DNA of 64,000 nucleotides from contig NZ_JAHUQD010000011.1 of NCBI RefSeq assembly GCF_023838525.1, positions 1-64,000 on the forward strand, written 5' to 3'. The translations under genes and the position numbers were made by a program. This document shows positions 35,317 to 43,363 of this stretch, in pieces. This DNA is from Caldicoprobacter algeriensis (GTDB taxonomy: Bacteria > Bacillota > Clostridia > Caldicoprobacterales > Caldicoprobacteraceae). The notes below the pieces were generated by a model. It made no database searches and was not told the origin of the DNA. It saw only the letters and a list, made by a program, of their open reading frames with translations. Positions within the stretch are counted from its first letter, which is position 1; each line of letters starts with the position of its first letter.

Positions 35317-35372
35317 GGAGCCTTGTTTGATGTGATGTTTTGTGGGCCTTGTGTTAAGCAGGGTCCTTTTTT
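35317..35372 (+). promoter_or_regulatory. candidate transcription attenuator of bpsA
   Basis: GGGCCTTG (35344-35351) pairs with CAGGGTCC (35359-35366), followed by TTTTTT: an intrinsic terminator between the promoter and the bpsA ribosome site. Upstream GGAGCCTTG (35317-35325) is almost the same as the terminator's 5' strand and can pair with the same CAGGGTCC with one bulged G. The two pairings exclude each other, as in terminator/antiterminator switches. What would control the switch is unknown; polyamine or translation-linked sensing are guesses. Confidence 0.6.
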
Positions 35373-35394
35373 AAATCTCAAAGGAGGTGATTGC

Positions 35395-36468
35395 GTGGAC
35401 GTTCAACAAATAGCGAAGCAGGTTCATCAAAAGACGAAGGTTGAAACCACTGTGCGGGATGTTGAAAAGGTAATGTCGGGACTGGCTAGAACTTCTCACT
35501 TCTGGGAGATCGTTTGTACGTCACAGAAGCCCTTTAACGTGGTTGCAGAGATAGTAGAGGTTATGAGAAGCCGGGGTTTGGTAAACATCGATGAACAGGG
35601 AGATATAATTTTAACGCCCGAGGGTAAAAAGTTTTTGAGCGATAATAAAATATTTGCCCAAAAGGACTATATGTGTCCCACCTGTGAGGGGCGAGGATTT
35701 TGGAGAGAGGCTTTGAGTGAACTGGCCAAAAAATTCGATGAAGTGACTGTTGACAGGCCTAAAGCCATCCTGGACTATGACCAGGGGTATGTGACCACAC
35801 AGACGGTTGTGAGCAGGATAGCCCTGATTGCCGAGAGGGGAGACCTGGAGGGGAAAAAGCTGCTGGTTCTGGGAGATGACGACCTGCTCAGCATTGCCGC
35901 AGGGTTGTCGGGATTGCCGGAAGAAGTAGTGGTCCTGGAGATTGACGACAGGTTGGTTGAGTACATCAACAAAAAGGCCGGCCAATTGGGTCTGCCTGTG
36001 AAGGCTGAAAAGTACGATTTCAGAGATAAGCTTCCCGAACAGTATGTGGGGCGTTTCGATACATTTAACACCGATCCGCCGGAGACGCTGGAGGCGCTGG
36101 ATGTATGTATGACCAGAGGGCTTATCGGGCTCCGCGGTGAGGGTTGTGCAGGATACTTTGGATTGACCCGTACTGAATCTTCTCTGAAGAAGTGGAACCT
36201 TTTCCAGCAAATGCTGGTTAATAAGTTTAACGTAGCCATTACCGACATAATTCACGAGTTCAACCACTATGTTAACTGGGATTACCTGCTGGGGAGCATA
36301 AGGGATGACTATGCATTTGTGCAGGTAAAACCCCGGCTGAACTGGTACAGGTCTTCGATGTACAGGATAGAGGTGTTGAGCGGGTCTGAAAAGCTGGAGA
36401 ACAAGCCCATGCACTGCGAGTTGTACATCGATGAGGAAGCGTTGATTTACAAGCCGGAAAACAAATAA
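35395..36468 (+). CDS. bpsA: branched-chain polyamine synthase (BpsA, DUF43)
   Basis: A 357-residue aminopropyltransferase that adds aminopropyl groups to the inner nitrogen of spermidine, making N4-bis(aminopropyl)spermidine. It has an N-terminal winged-helix-like region, a CPTCEGRGFW motif, the catalytic GDDDLL region (160-165) and DPPET (227-231). These enzymes are known from thermophilic archaea and bacteria, where branched polyamines protect nucleic acids. GTG 35395 follows AAAGGAGGTGAT. The reaction releases methylthioadenosine, the substrate of MtnP encoded 11 kb upstream. Confidence 0.9.
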   Translation: MDVQQIAKQVHQKTKVETTVRDVEKVMSGLARTSHFWEIVCTSQKPFNVVAEIVEVMRSRGLVNIDEQGDIILTPEGKKFLSDNKIFAQKDYMCPTCEGRGFWREALSELAKKFDEVTVDRPKAILDYDQGYVTTQTVVSRIALIAERGDLEGKKLLVLGDDDLLSIAAGLSGLPEEVVVLEIDDRLVEYINKKAGQLGLPVKAEKYDFRDKLPEQYVGRFDTFNTDPPETLEALDVCMTRGLIGLRGEGCAGYFGLTRTESSLKKWNLFQQMLVNKFNVAITDIIHEFNHYVNWDYLLGSIRDDYAFVQVKPRLNWYRSSMYRIEVLSGSEKLENKPMHCELYIDEEALIYKPENK

Positions 36469-36481
36469 GCCGAAAATAATA

Positions 36482-36514
36482 CCCCCCTGTTTTTGAAGGG
36501 GGGTTTTGTTTTTG
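36482..36514 (+). terminator. terminator of bpsA
   Basis: CCCCCC / GGGGGG stem with a 10-nt loop followed by TTTTGTTTTTG. Confidence 0.85.
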
Positions 36515-36576
36515 TTGAAATGAAACCGAAAAAGTGGTAGAGTCTAAATAGATAATGAAGTGTGAGGTGTGCTAAA

Positions 36577-36984
36577 ATGGGTAACCTGTTTGAGTACTCC
36601 ATCTCGACCAGCAAAGCCGAAGAGTTTATCGATATAACCCATCTGGTGGGGCGGGCCATAAGGGACAGCGGCGTTCAAAACGGCATAGCGGTGGTGTTCT
36701 GTCCCCATACCACTGCAGGGATAACCATCAACGAAAACGCCGACCCCGATGTGGTGCATGATATCATAAAGGCGCTGGATAGGGCTTTTCCGGTGCACGG
36801 GGATTACAGGCACGTTGAGGGAAACTCCCATGCCCACATTAAAGCCTCCTGCATGGGTTCAAGCTGCCATATCATCATCTCAAACGGTAGGCCTGTGCTG
36901 GGAACATGGCAGGGCGTGTATTTCTGCGAATTCGATGGCCCCAGGCGCAGGAGGGTGTACATAAGCTGCATGGAGGCAAAGTAA
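36577..36984 (+). CDS. YjbQ family protein (UPF0047)
   Basis: A 135-residue member of the YjbQ family, showing CPHTTAGITINENADPDV, GNSHAHIKASCMGSS and GTWQGVYFCEFDGPRRRRVY. E. coli YjbQ has weak thiamine-phosphate synthase activity, but the true role is not settled; conserved His and Cys residues suggest a metal site. ATG 36577 follows GTGAGGTG. It is expressed separately from bpsA, whose terminator lies in between. Confidence 0.88.
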   Translation: MGNLFEYSISTSKAEEFIDITHLVGRAIRDSGVQNGIAVVFCPHTTAGITINENADPDVVHDIIKALDRAFPVHGDYRHVEGNSHAHIKASCMGSSCHIIISNGRPVLGTWQGVYFCEFDGPRRRRVYISCMEAK

Positions 36985-37372
36985 TTGGCTGCATAGAGGT
37001 GCTGTATAGAGGTGGAATAACTGGAGTAATATGTCAAGTTAACAATGGCTATAGCCAAGCATCTGTAAACTGTATGGAAGCTGGATAATTTTATCAAGCT
37101 GCGTTTAAACAAATTAAGTTTGCAGCAAAATCAGCTGTAGCCAGGGAGAATAAACATTTTTAAGCTGTTTGAAGTGAGACAACATAAGTGAAGCTGATTG
37201 TAAATGTGGTTATAATAGAGGTAGGGGTGATATACGGTCTTAACGGATATCATTATATGGCGGTTGCAAAGAGATTATAGCTGAGCTGGACCGGTTTGAA
37301 GAAAGTTCATCAAATACCATTATCCACCATTGGCAGTGAACAATTGTAAATTAAAACAGGGATTGGGTGAAA
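36985..37372 (+). other. 388-nt non-coding stretch
   Basis: No gene is visible. It contains a hairpin (GCTGC ... GCAGC near 37098-37126), loosely repeated AGCTG/TATAGAGGTG words, and a TATAAT at 37211-37216 that may be the promoter of the next gene although no -35 box is clear. Confidence 0.4.
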
Positions 37373-38116
37373 ATGCAGTTTAATAGCGATGTAGATGTAA
37401 AGGTTTTATATGAGGACAACCATCTTTTAGTGGTGGAAAAGCCGGTGAACATGCTAACACAGGGGGATGCGACCGGCGATGCTGACCTTCTGTCGGTATT
37501 GAAGCAGTATATAAAGGAGAAGTATAACAAGCCGGGCAACGTCTATCTGGGCCTGGTTCACCGCCTGGATCGCCCTGTGGGGGGCGTGATGGTGTTTGCC
37601 AGGACCTCCAAGGCTGCATCCAGGCTATCCGACCAGGTGCGCAGGGGAAGCTTTGGGAAGGTCTATCTTGCGGTGGTCCGGGGAAGACCGCCAGAAAGCG
37701 GAAGGCTTCAACATTATCTTTACAAGGACAGTGCCACCAATACGGTGCGCTGCTTTGAAGGGCCTAGAGAAGGTGCAAAAGAGGCCATACTGGAGTATGA
37801 GGTGCTGGAGAGCCTGGATACCCCTGAAAACGCCGGGGTTTTAAGCCTGGTCAAGATAAATCTGATCACCGGCCGGCCACATCAGATAAGGGCCCAGTTT
37901 TCCTTTGAGGGTTTTCCGCTTTATGGGGACCAAAAGTATGGCCAGGAAGTAAACAGGCCGGGGCAGCAGCTTGCTCTGTGGTCTGCGGTAATTAAGCTGG
38001 TTCACCCCACTTTAAAGAAAGACATGGTGTTCAAGAGCTTTCCACCCGATTGTTATCCCTGGAATCAGTTCAAAATTCTGGAGAGCTTGAAAAATGGCAG
38101 GGATGGTTTGTTTTAG
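37373..38116 (+). CDS. RluA family pseudouridine synthase
   Basis: A 247-residue RNA pseudouridine synthase. HRLDRPVGGVMVFARTSKAA carries the catalytic D66, and LITGRPHQIRAQFSFEG is the second family motif. There is no N-terminal S4 domain, as in the RluC/D-like short forms (YhcT/YjbO type) of Firmicutes. The target, 23S rRNA or tRNA, is not determined. ATG 37373 is used; GTG 37367 is possible. Confidence 0.88.
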   Translation: MQFNSDVDVKVLYEDNHLLVVEKPVNMLTQGDATGDADLLSVLKQYIKEKYNKPGNVYLGLVHRLDRPVGGVMVFARTSKAASRLSDQVRRGSFGKVYLAVVRGRPPESGRLQHYLYKDSATNTVRCFEGPREGAKEAILEYEVLESLDTPENAGVLSLVKINLITGRPHQIRAQFSFEGFPLYGDQKYGQEVNRPGQQLALWSAVIKLVHPTLKKDMVFKSFPPDCYPWNQFKILESLKNGRDGLF

Positions 38117-38287
38117 TTTTATGGATAGTGTGAACAGAGGGGGAGTAGACAGCAGTTAAGTAAAAAGCGCAAATTGCATGATGTTTCGCGTTATAGGTAT
38201 CGCTACCCTATGGGGGAATGGTTTGTTTCCATCATACATTAATGGAATATAAACAACATGGAATACAAGCAAGGAGGGGGATGCAAA

Positions 38288-38830
38288 GTGTATTTTAAAG
38301 CTGAGGGCAAGCACAACACCGAAAAGACGGTGGAGCTAGCCTTAAAAACCGCCAGGGAGAGGGGAATACGCCATATAGTCGTAGCATCATGTTCAGGCTA
38401 CACCGCCAGCTTTTTTAAGGATGCAAAGGATTTAGAAGTGGTGTGCGTGACGCACGTAAACGGCTTTAGCGAAAAGGGCAAAAACGAGATGCCCGACGAA
38501 GTGCGCCAGCAACTCATAGCATCCGGGCTTAAGGTCCTCACCACCACTCATGTGCTCAGCGGGGCAGAAAGGGGATTGAGCAGGAAGTTCGGCGGTACAT
38601 ATCCGGTAGAGATAATGGCCCACACCCTCAGGATGTTTGGTCAGGGTGTGAAGGTGTGCGTGGAGATTTCTGTTATGGCCCTGGATGCAGGCTTGATACC
38701 GTACAGCCAGCCTATAATCGCGGTTGGTGGTACCAGCGAGGGTGCTGATACCGCCGTGATACTCACGCCATCCCATGCCAGCAGCATTCTTGAGACCAGG
38801 ATACACGAGATTATATGCAAGCCTTATTGA
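38288..38830 (+). CDS. pyruvate kinase C-terminal-domain-like protein
   Basis: A 180-residue protein resembling the alpha/beta C-terminal domain of pyruvate kinase (HNTEKTVELALKTARERGIR, VASCSGYTASFF, ... PIIAVGGTSEGADTAVILTP) with no catalytic domain. Free-standing copies are common in Clostridia and archaea; their function is unknown to me, perhaps ligand sensing. GTG 38288 follows AAGGAGGGGG. The preceding 171 nt hold no gene. Confidence 0.75.
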   Translation: MYFKAEGKHNTEKTVELALKTARERGIRHIVVASCSGYTASFFKDAKDLEVVCVTHVNGFSEKGKNEMPDEVRQQLIASGLKVLTTTHVLSGAERGLSRKFGGTYPVEIMAHTLRMFGQGVKVCVEISVMALDAGLIPYSQPIIAVGGTSEGADTAVILTPSHASSILETRIHEIICKPY

Positions 38831-38867
38831 TGCCGCATTTGTATTTGTGCAGGGGTTTATTGTTATG

Positions 38868-38896
38868 TTGATTTTTGTGTGCTATATTATTATAAT
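38868..38896 (+). promoter_or_regulatory. promoter of the fluoride operon
   Basis: TTGATT (38868-38873), 17-nt spacer, TATAAT (38891-38896). Transcription begins at about the first base of the riboswitch. Confidence 0.75.
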
Positions 38897-38903
38897 AAAT
38901 ACT

Positions 38904-38986
38904 GGGCGATGGAGTCCGCCATAAACGCGTAAAGAACGCTGATGACTCCTACAAATAACTTTCATGTTATTTGTAGGAGTTTTTTG
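38904..38986 (+). ncRNA. fluoride riboswitch (crcB motif) with terminator platform
   Basis: The aptamer (38904-38952) reads GGGCGATGGAGTCCGCC, ..., AACGCTGATGACTCCTAC, the well-known crcB-motif core with the GGCGAUGG start and CUGAUGACUCCUAC end. Its 3' part is also the 5' strand of a 15-bp terminator stem (38944-38958 with 38966-38980) followed by TTTTTT. Fluoride binding should favour the aptamer and let transcription proceed into the fluoride exporter genes. Confidence 0.95.
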
Positions 38987-39008
38987 TTTTGGGTTGGAGG
39001 GGAGCTTT

Positions 39009-39326
39009 ATGGATATGGTCTATTATGAATTAAAGGATAGCTTAAAAGATGATGCATGCCCTATATGTGTTCTCATCAATAAAAACGTTGATAATTTCAT
39101 AGATGTTCTGCTGTTTAAGCTTTTAGATTATTGTGGGGATACAAGTATTGTGAGGGAAATTATGTCTGTTCAGCTTGATAAATTTAAGATGCTTTTGAAT
39201 CTTTTAAACGAGATTAAAAGGAGATCCGATTACAGGTTTGTCGATGAACCCAAAAGCAATGAGGAAAGGATAGCATGGATAAAAGCTGTAGAGAAGTGTG
39301 TTGGTGAACCGGGAATAAAAAAATGA
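39009..39326 (+). CDS. short DUF6062-like protein in the fluoride operon
   Basis: A 105-residue protein beginning MVYYELKDSLKDDACPICVL after GGAGGGGAG. The N-terminal CPIC part and the C-terminal DYRFVDEPKSNEERIAWIKA part resemble the two ends of a longer (about 230-residue) Clostridial family with paired Cys motifs (DUF6062, from memory). The middle, including the second Cys/His motif, is missing, so this is probably an in-frame deletion product. It is the first gene after the fluoride riboswitch. Confidence 0.5.
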   Translation: MDMVYYELKDSLKDDACPICVLINKNVDNFIDVLLFKLLDYCGDTSIVREIMSVQLDKFKMLLNLLNEIKRRSDYRFVDEPKSNEERIAWIKAVEKCVGEPGIKK

Positions 39327-39370
39327 AACAAATTTTGTACTGAAAATATATGATAATGGAGGTAGATAAG

Positions 39371-39799
39371 ATGAAAAAATATATATTCATCGGTGTTGGA
39401 GGAAGCTTAGGAGCTGTTTTAAGATTTATTATAAAGGCAATACAAATAAATGGTTACAAAAATATGCCTATAAATACGCTGGTAATTAATGCTATGGGCA
39501 GTTTTATGCTGGCTTTAATTTTGACTGTCGCTTTTGAAATGTGTAAATTTGATACGCATATCCATTTGGGAATTACGACGGGATTATTAGGAGCTTTTAC
39601 AACCTTTTCAACGTTGTGTAAGGAGACAGTGGAGCTTATGCGTCAAGGATTTTATATCCTGGCCGTAACTTATATGGCTATTTCGGCAGTATTGGGATTT
39701 GCTGCGGTGTACTCTGGCGTTTATTTGGTGCGGAAGGTTGCACCTGTAATACTAAAAAATCGCAGTAATAGCACTTTAAAACAAGGCGAAATAAATTGA
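39371..39799 (+). CDS. crcB: fluoride exporter CrcB/Fluc, first subunit
   Basis: A 142-residue membrane protein with four hydrophobic segments: GVGGSLGAVLRFII, NTLVINAMGSFMLALIL (pore Asn) and GLLGAFTTFSTLCKETVEL (Phe-box and Thr/Ser track). Fluc proteins form dual-topology dimers that let F- out of the cell; gene pairs make heterodimers. ATG 39371 follows GGAGG. It lies under the fluoride riboswitch and 16 nt before the second copy. Confidence 0.95.
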   Translation: MKKYIFIGVGGSLGAVLRFIIKAIQINGYKNMPINTLVINAMGSFMLALILTVAFEMCKFDTHIHLGITTGLLGAFTTFSTLCKETVELMRQGFYILAVTYMAISAVLGFAAVYSGVYLVRKVAPVILKNRSNSTLKQGEIN

Positions 39800-39815
39800 A
39801 GAAAGGATGAAATAA

Positions 39816-40181
39816 ATGGCCTGGGTTTTGGTTTGTATAGGCGGTGCTTTGGGCAGTATAACAAGATTTATATTGGGCAAGCTTATATCAAAAAGATTGG
39901 ACACAGCTTTCCCAATAGGAACTTTTATAATAAACATTACTGGGGCATTTTTATTGGGAGTTGTGAGCAGCCTGGATATAACCCGAAGTGCATACCTGTT
40001 TTTTGCTGACGGTTTTTTGGGCGCTTATACTACTTTTTCAACATTCATGTATGAGGGATTCAATTTCTTTGAGAAAAATAAAAAAATAAATGCATTTGTT
40101 TATATCTTATGCTCACTGTTTTTGGGAATTATATGCTATATATTAGGATTTGACCTGGGCAAGTTCAGCATGAAATATTAA
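39816..40181 (+). CDS. crcB: fluoride exporter CrcB/Fluc, second subunit
   Basis: A 121-residue four-helix partner: CIGGALGSITRFILGKLIS, GTFIINITGAFLLGVVSS and GFLGAYTTFSTFMYEG. The tandem arrangement with a slightly longer first copy suggests an antiparallel heterodimer. Only these two crcB genes and the short upstream gene appear to be under the riboswitch; a lower GC content than the flanking genes hints that the operon came as a unit. Confidence 0.95.
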   Translation: MAWVLVCIGGALGSITRFILGKLISKRLDTAFPIGTFIINITGAFLLGVVSSLDITRSAYLFFADGFLGAYTTFSTFMYEGFNFFEKNKKINAFVYILCSLFLGIICYILGFDLGKFSMKY

Positions 40182-40303
40182 AGTCTGTGTTGTGGTTTTT
40201 GGATATTACAGTTCCTGTGTGTTATGACTCCTTGAAGAATATAATGCTTGTACCTAGGGAAACATAAGATGGAAGCCAAATATTAAGCGAAAGGTGTGGT
40301 ACA

Positions 40304-40996
40304 ATGCCTTTGGGACTGACGCTCCTTATAGTAGCGACTATTTTAGTGCTGTTTGGCGTTGGCCAGCGCATAGTGGATAGGATGCGCTTGAGCGACAAAA
40401 CGGCTGTTCTGTTTATGTTAGCCATATTTGTAGGCAGCCTCATCCCGGACATACCGCTGGGAAGAAATTTCTATATAAATATCGGCGGAGCTGTTGTTCC
40501 GCTTATCCTAGTCATATATCTGTTTGCCAAAGCCGGTACGGGAATGGAAAGAGCCAGAGCAGCTGTAGCGGCTGTGCTATCGGCTTTGGGCGTCTATCTT
40601 GCCGGGCGCTATATGCCTTCAGAGCCTGAGACCATCATGATCGACCCAAACTACGTCTACGGGGTCATCGCAGGGGTTATCGGCTACCTGTTTGGACGCT
40701 CGCGTCGGGCCTCCTTCATAGCAGGTGTGCTGGGAGTGCTTCTGGCAGACCTGGGCCAGTGGGTTGAAAACATGTTGAGGGGCATCCCAACTAGGCTTCG
40801 TTTGGGAGGTGCAGGAGCGGTTGATGCTGTGGTGATTGCCGGCTTGCTGGCAGTGTTACTGGCAGAGGTTGTAGGGGAGTTCCGTGAAAGGATACAGGGC
40901 GGGACGGCCAAAAAAGCCATGGTCTATCAGGACGGTTCTTTTATGAAAAAGGGCGGGGATGACGGTGGTAATGCGGGAGGTGATGGGAATGAGTAG
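40304..40996 (+). CDS. DUF1614 family membrane protein
   Basis: A 230-residue membrane protein with six or seven hydrophobic segments and a charged, Gly-rich C-terminal tail (MKKGGDDGGNAGGDG). The internal PLGRNFYINIGGAVVPLILV, NYVYGVIAGVIGYLFGRSRR and GGAGAVDAVVIAGLLAVLLAEV are DUF1614 features. Function unknown. In Clostridia such genes are often found beside the SpoIIP-like gene, as here; the two overlap by 8 nt, which points to shared expression during sporulation. Confidence 0.75.
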   Translation: MPLGLTLLIVATILVLFGVGQRIVDRMRLSDKTAVLFMLAIFVGSLIPDIPLGRNFYINIGGAVVPLILVIYLFAKAGTGMERARAAVAAVLSALGVYLAGRYMPSEPETIMIDPNYVYGVIAGVIGYLFGRSRRASFIAGVLGVLLADLGQWVENMLRGIPTRLRLGGAGAVDAVVIAGLLAVLLAEVVGEFRERIQGGTAKKAMVYQDGSFMKKGGDDGGNAGGDGNE

Positions 40997-42119
40997 AAAG
41001 GCGAGCTGGGTTGCTGCTTTTTGCTTTTTGATTGCCATTGCTCTAAACTGGCATGCTCCCAATGTACATGCCGACGACTGGTTTGAAGAAGAGCTGGGGT
41101 ATTATACCCTGGTTGATGAGGCAGGCAAAGAGCTTACCATGATGGCAAGAGAAGTGCTAGTAAAGGATAAATACATCAGCAGCGATAATAAATGCTATTC
41201 CGTCATCTCGGTGGACAAAGAAAAAAAGAAGGCTGTGGTCAAATACATGGGTGATGTTAAACTCCCTGAAGTAGAGGAGCTTGCAGGTTCGGTGGATGCA
41301 CTGGCACAACAGGTTGATAAGCGAGGGAATATACTGCTGTACTGCACGCATAGCGATGAATCCTATGCGCCATCAGATGGTACCCATAGCAGACCTGGTG
41401 GTGGAGGCATTTTCGATGTGGCCGAGGCCTTCAGAGATGCCTTGCGAGAGAGGGGAATTAACGCGGTGCTTGACAAAACGCCCCACGATCCTCATGATGC
41501 CGGGGCATACAGGCGTTCCAGGCAGACGGCCATCAACCTGATAAGGCAGTATTCGCCGGTTGCTGCCATATTTGATATACACAGGGATGCCGTGCCCGGC
41601 TACGTTTACGTTACAAGGGTGGCAGGGCAGCCCATGACTAAGGTTAGAATAGTGGTAGGATCAAGGAACCAGAACAGAAAGGCCAACGAGGAGCTGGCTT
41701 ACAAGATCAAAGCCGTGGCCGACAAGGTGTATCCCGGGCTTATAAAGGATATATATATAGGGGCAGGAGCGTATAATCAGGAGCTTTCCCCGCGCTCATT
41801 GATATTTGAGTTTGGCACTCATGAAAACAGCAAGGAATCGGCGCAGAGGTCTGCACGGTATATGGCCGATGTGGTGAACAAGGCCATGTTTGGGGGTACC
41901 ATACAGGGCAAGACGCAGGAAGGCGAGAACAAGGGGACTTATCGACCGAGGCCTATAGATGAAGAAACACAACGCGGAGGGGGAAGAGGAATACTGTGGC
42001 TGGTACTGCTGCTGGCCTTTGGAATAGGGATATTTATCGCACTGAGCGGTGGCCCCAGAGAGATGTTTTCGAAGATTACGGGGAATTCCTCCGATAAAGA
42101 CCGGCAGGACAGAGAATGA
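40989..42119 (+). CDS. stage II sporulation protein P (SpoIIP)-like amidase/endopeptidase
   Basis: A 376-residue membrane-bound peptidoglycan hydrolase with an N-terminal signal/anchor, a variable region, the SpoIIP catalytic domain (about 105-300) with LYCTHSDESYAPSDG, IFDIHRDAVPG and IFEFGTHENSKESA supplying His/Glu zinc and catalytic residues, and a C-terminal membrane helix (about 340-358). SpoIIP works with SpoIID and SpoIIM in engulfment; this copy beside DUF1614 may be a paralogue. ATG 40989 is best spaced from GGGAGGTG. Confidence 0.82.
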   Translation: MSRKASWVAAFCFLIAIALNWHAPNVHADDWFEEELGYYTLVDEAGKELTMMAREVLVKDKYISSDNKCYSVISVDKEKKKAVVKYMGDVKLPEVEELAGSVDALAQQVDKRGNILLYCTHSDESYAPSDGTHSRPGGGGIFDVAEAFRDALRERGINAVLDKTPHDPHDAGAYRRSRQTAINLIRQYSPVAAIFDIHRDAVPGYVYVTRVAGQPMTKVRIVVGSRNQNRKANEELAYKIKAVADKVYPGLIKDIYIGAGAYNQELSPRSLIFEFGTHENSKESAQRSARYMADVVNKAMFGGTIQGKTQEGENKGTYRPRPIDEETQRGGGRGILWLVLLLAFGIGIFIALSGGPREMFSKITGNSSDKDRQDRE

Positions 42120-42131
42120 ACTCATCGGTTA

Positions 42132-42172
42132 CCGGGTTGCTGGCAGGCCCAGCAGCTCGGTTTTGTGTTTTT
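42132..42172 (+). terminator. terminator of the DUF1614-spoIIP unit
   Basis: Twelve-bp stem (CCGGGTTGCTGG with CCAGCAGCTCGG, two G-U pairs) and TTTTGTGTTTTT. Confidence 0.85.
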
Positions 42173-42306
42173 GTAAAGGCCTATGCTGCAGACTTAAATT
42201 TTCGTGATGTTCGCTTGATAAAGCGGCGCTTCAACTTGCAATATTACCCATAGAATTAGTTTAAGGCTTTAATTTAAAGAGAGCTTTGAGAGAGGAGAAA
42301 CCGAAG

Positions 42307-42786
42307 TTGAAAGTCATATACTGCGGTTACAGGGGAACTTATGGAGCGTATTTGATGGCTGCACTTCATACAGGATTATACAAAGGCGACAGGCTTCCCA
42401 ACGGTAAGCTCATAAAAGGACATTTTGAGATGTGCCGCTTATACGGAGAACAGTACGGGAATTTAATATATGTGGGAGTGGACGAAGAGCTAAGGGAGAT
42501 ATATGCCCTTGGGTGCAAAAGGTTTTTTTCGGTCATCCAGAAAGCCCAGACCAATGTGAATAGAATATTTGGGCTGGACGAGGAGCTGTACCACATAGAT
42601 GCAGGACGGGTGGAAGGCTTTTTGCCCAGGGTTATAGGCTTTTTGCTGGCCCACGACGTCAACGCTCGATTCTGTGAAAAGCTGTTTTATTACTGGTTTG
42701 GGCATAAATACAGATGTCTGGCCAAAGCCGTTGACGGGGAAAAGCAAAGGCTAAAAGAGGCCAGACAAAAGAACAAAGAGAGGTGA
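42307..42786 (+). CDS. DUF3189 family protein (first of pair)
   Basis: A 159-residue protein starting KVIYCGYRGTYGAYLMAALH, the DUF3189 N-terminus, with KGHFEMCRL and a long helical, basic C-terminal tail. DUF3189 proteins occur in spore-forming Clostridia; no function is known to me. The start is TTG 42307 after GAGAGGAG. The stop overlaps the possible GTG 42783 of the second copy, showing coupling. Confidence 0.75.
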   Translation: MKVIYCGYRGTYGAYLMAALHTGLYKGDRLPNGKLIKGHFEMCRLYGEQYGNLIYVGVDEELREIYALGCKRFFSVIQKAQTNVNRIFGLDEELYHIDAGRVEGFLPRVIGFLLAHDVNARFCEKLFYYWFGHKYRCLAKAVDGEKQRLKEARQKNKER

Positions 42787-42791
42787 AACGG

Positions 42792-43268
42792 GTGAGGGTG
42801 CTGTTTTATCACTGCTATGGAGGGGCTCATACATCCATCACGTGCGCTTCCATCCACTTGAATTATCTTCCCCATGACCGCATACCCGAAACTTACGAGT
42901 TTAAAGCCATACCCTTTTATGATAAAATGAATAATAAAGAGCTGGGCACGCCGATATACATGGGACGGGATGACCTGGGATGGGATGTTTACGTAGTGGG
43001 GATGAAGGATGGAAAAAGCGTGGTTATACCCGCCATTAAGAGCTATCTCAACGCCACTGGCATTTCCCAGCGGGAGGTGCTGTTCGTCAGCGCTATGGTG
43101 CAGCTTCATCTCATGACCGCCATAGGCGGGATTACATCCAGAAAGCTGGGCATCCCGTTTATAGGCAGGCCTATGACCATATGGGGTATAAGGAGGAGCT
43201 ATCCACTTCTGGTGGATTTGGTGACCAGGGTCAAGCAGACTCTTGCTGCGCGAAACGATTGTTATTGA
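42792..43268 (+). CDS. DUF3189 family protein (second of pair)
   Basis: A 158-residue paralogue of the preceding gene: RVLFYHCYGGAHTSITCASI replaces KVIYCGYRGTYGAYLMA, and GTPIYMGRDDLGWDVYVVG matches the family middle. It keeps a Cys/His pair (HCYGGAHTS) that the first copy has changed to CGYRGTYGA, so the two may have different jobs, perhaps one catalytic and one structural. GTG 42792 is preferred (AGAGAGGTGA upstream); GTG 42783 overlaps the previous stop. It precedes the DUF512 gene, a common gene order. Confidence 0.75.
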   Translation: MRVLFYHCYGGAHTSITCASIHLNYLPHDRIPETYEFKAIPFYDKMNNKELGTPIYMGRDDLGWDVYVVGMKDGKSVVIPAIKSYLNATGISQREVLFVSAMVQLHLMTAIGGITSRKLGIPFIGRPMTIWGIRRSYPLLVDLVTRVKQTLAARNDCY

Positions 43269-43363
43269 CTTGATGCGGATTTTGGATGATAATAAAAGTG
43301 TGACCATATTTAGTAGCAGATACTATAAACAGCTAATAAATTTTAAATGGGGAGAGGTTTAAG

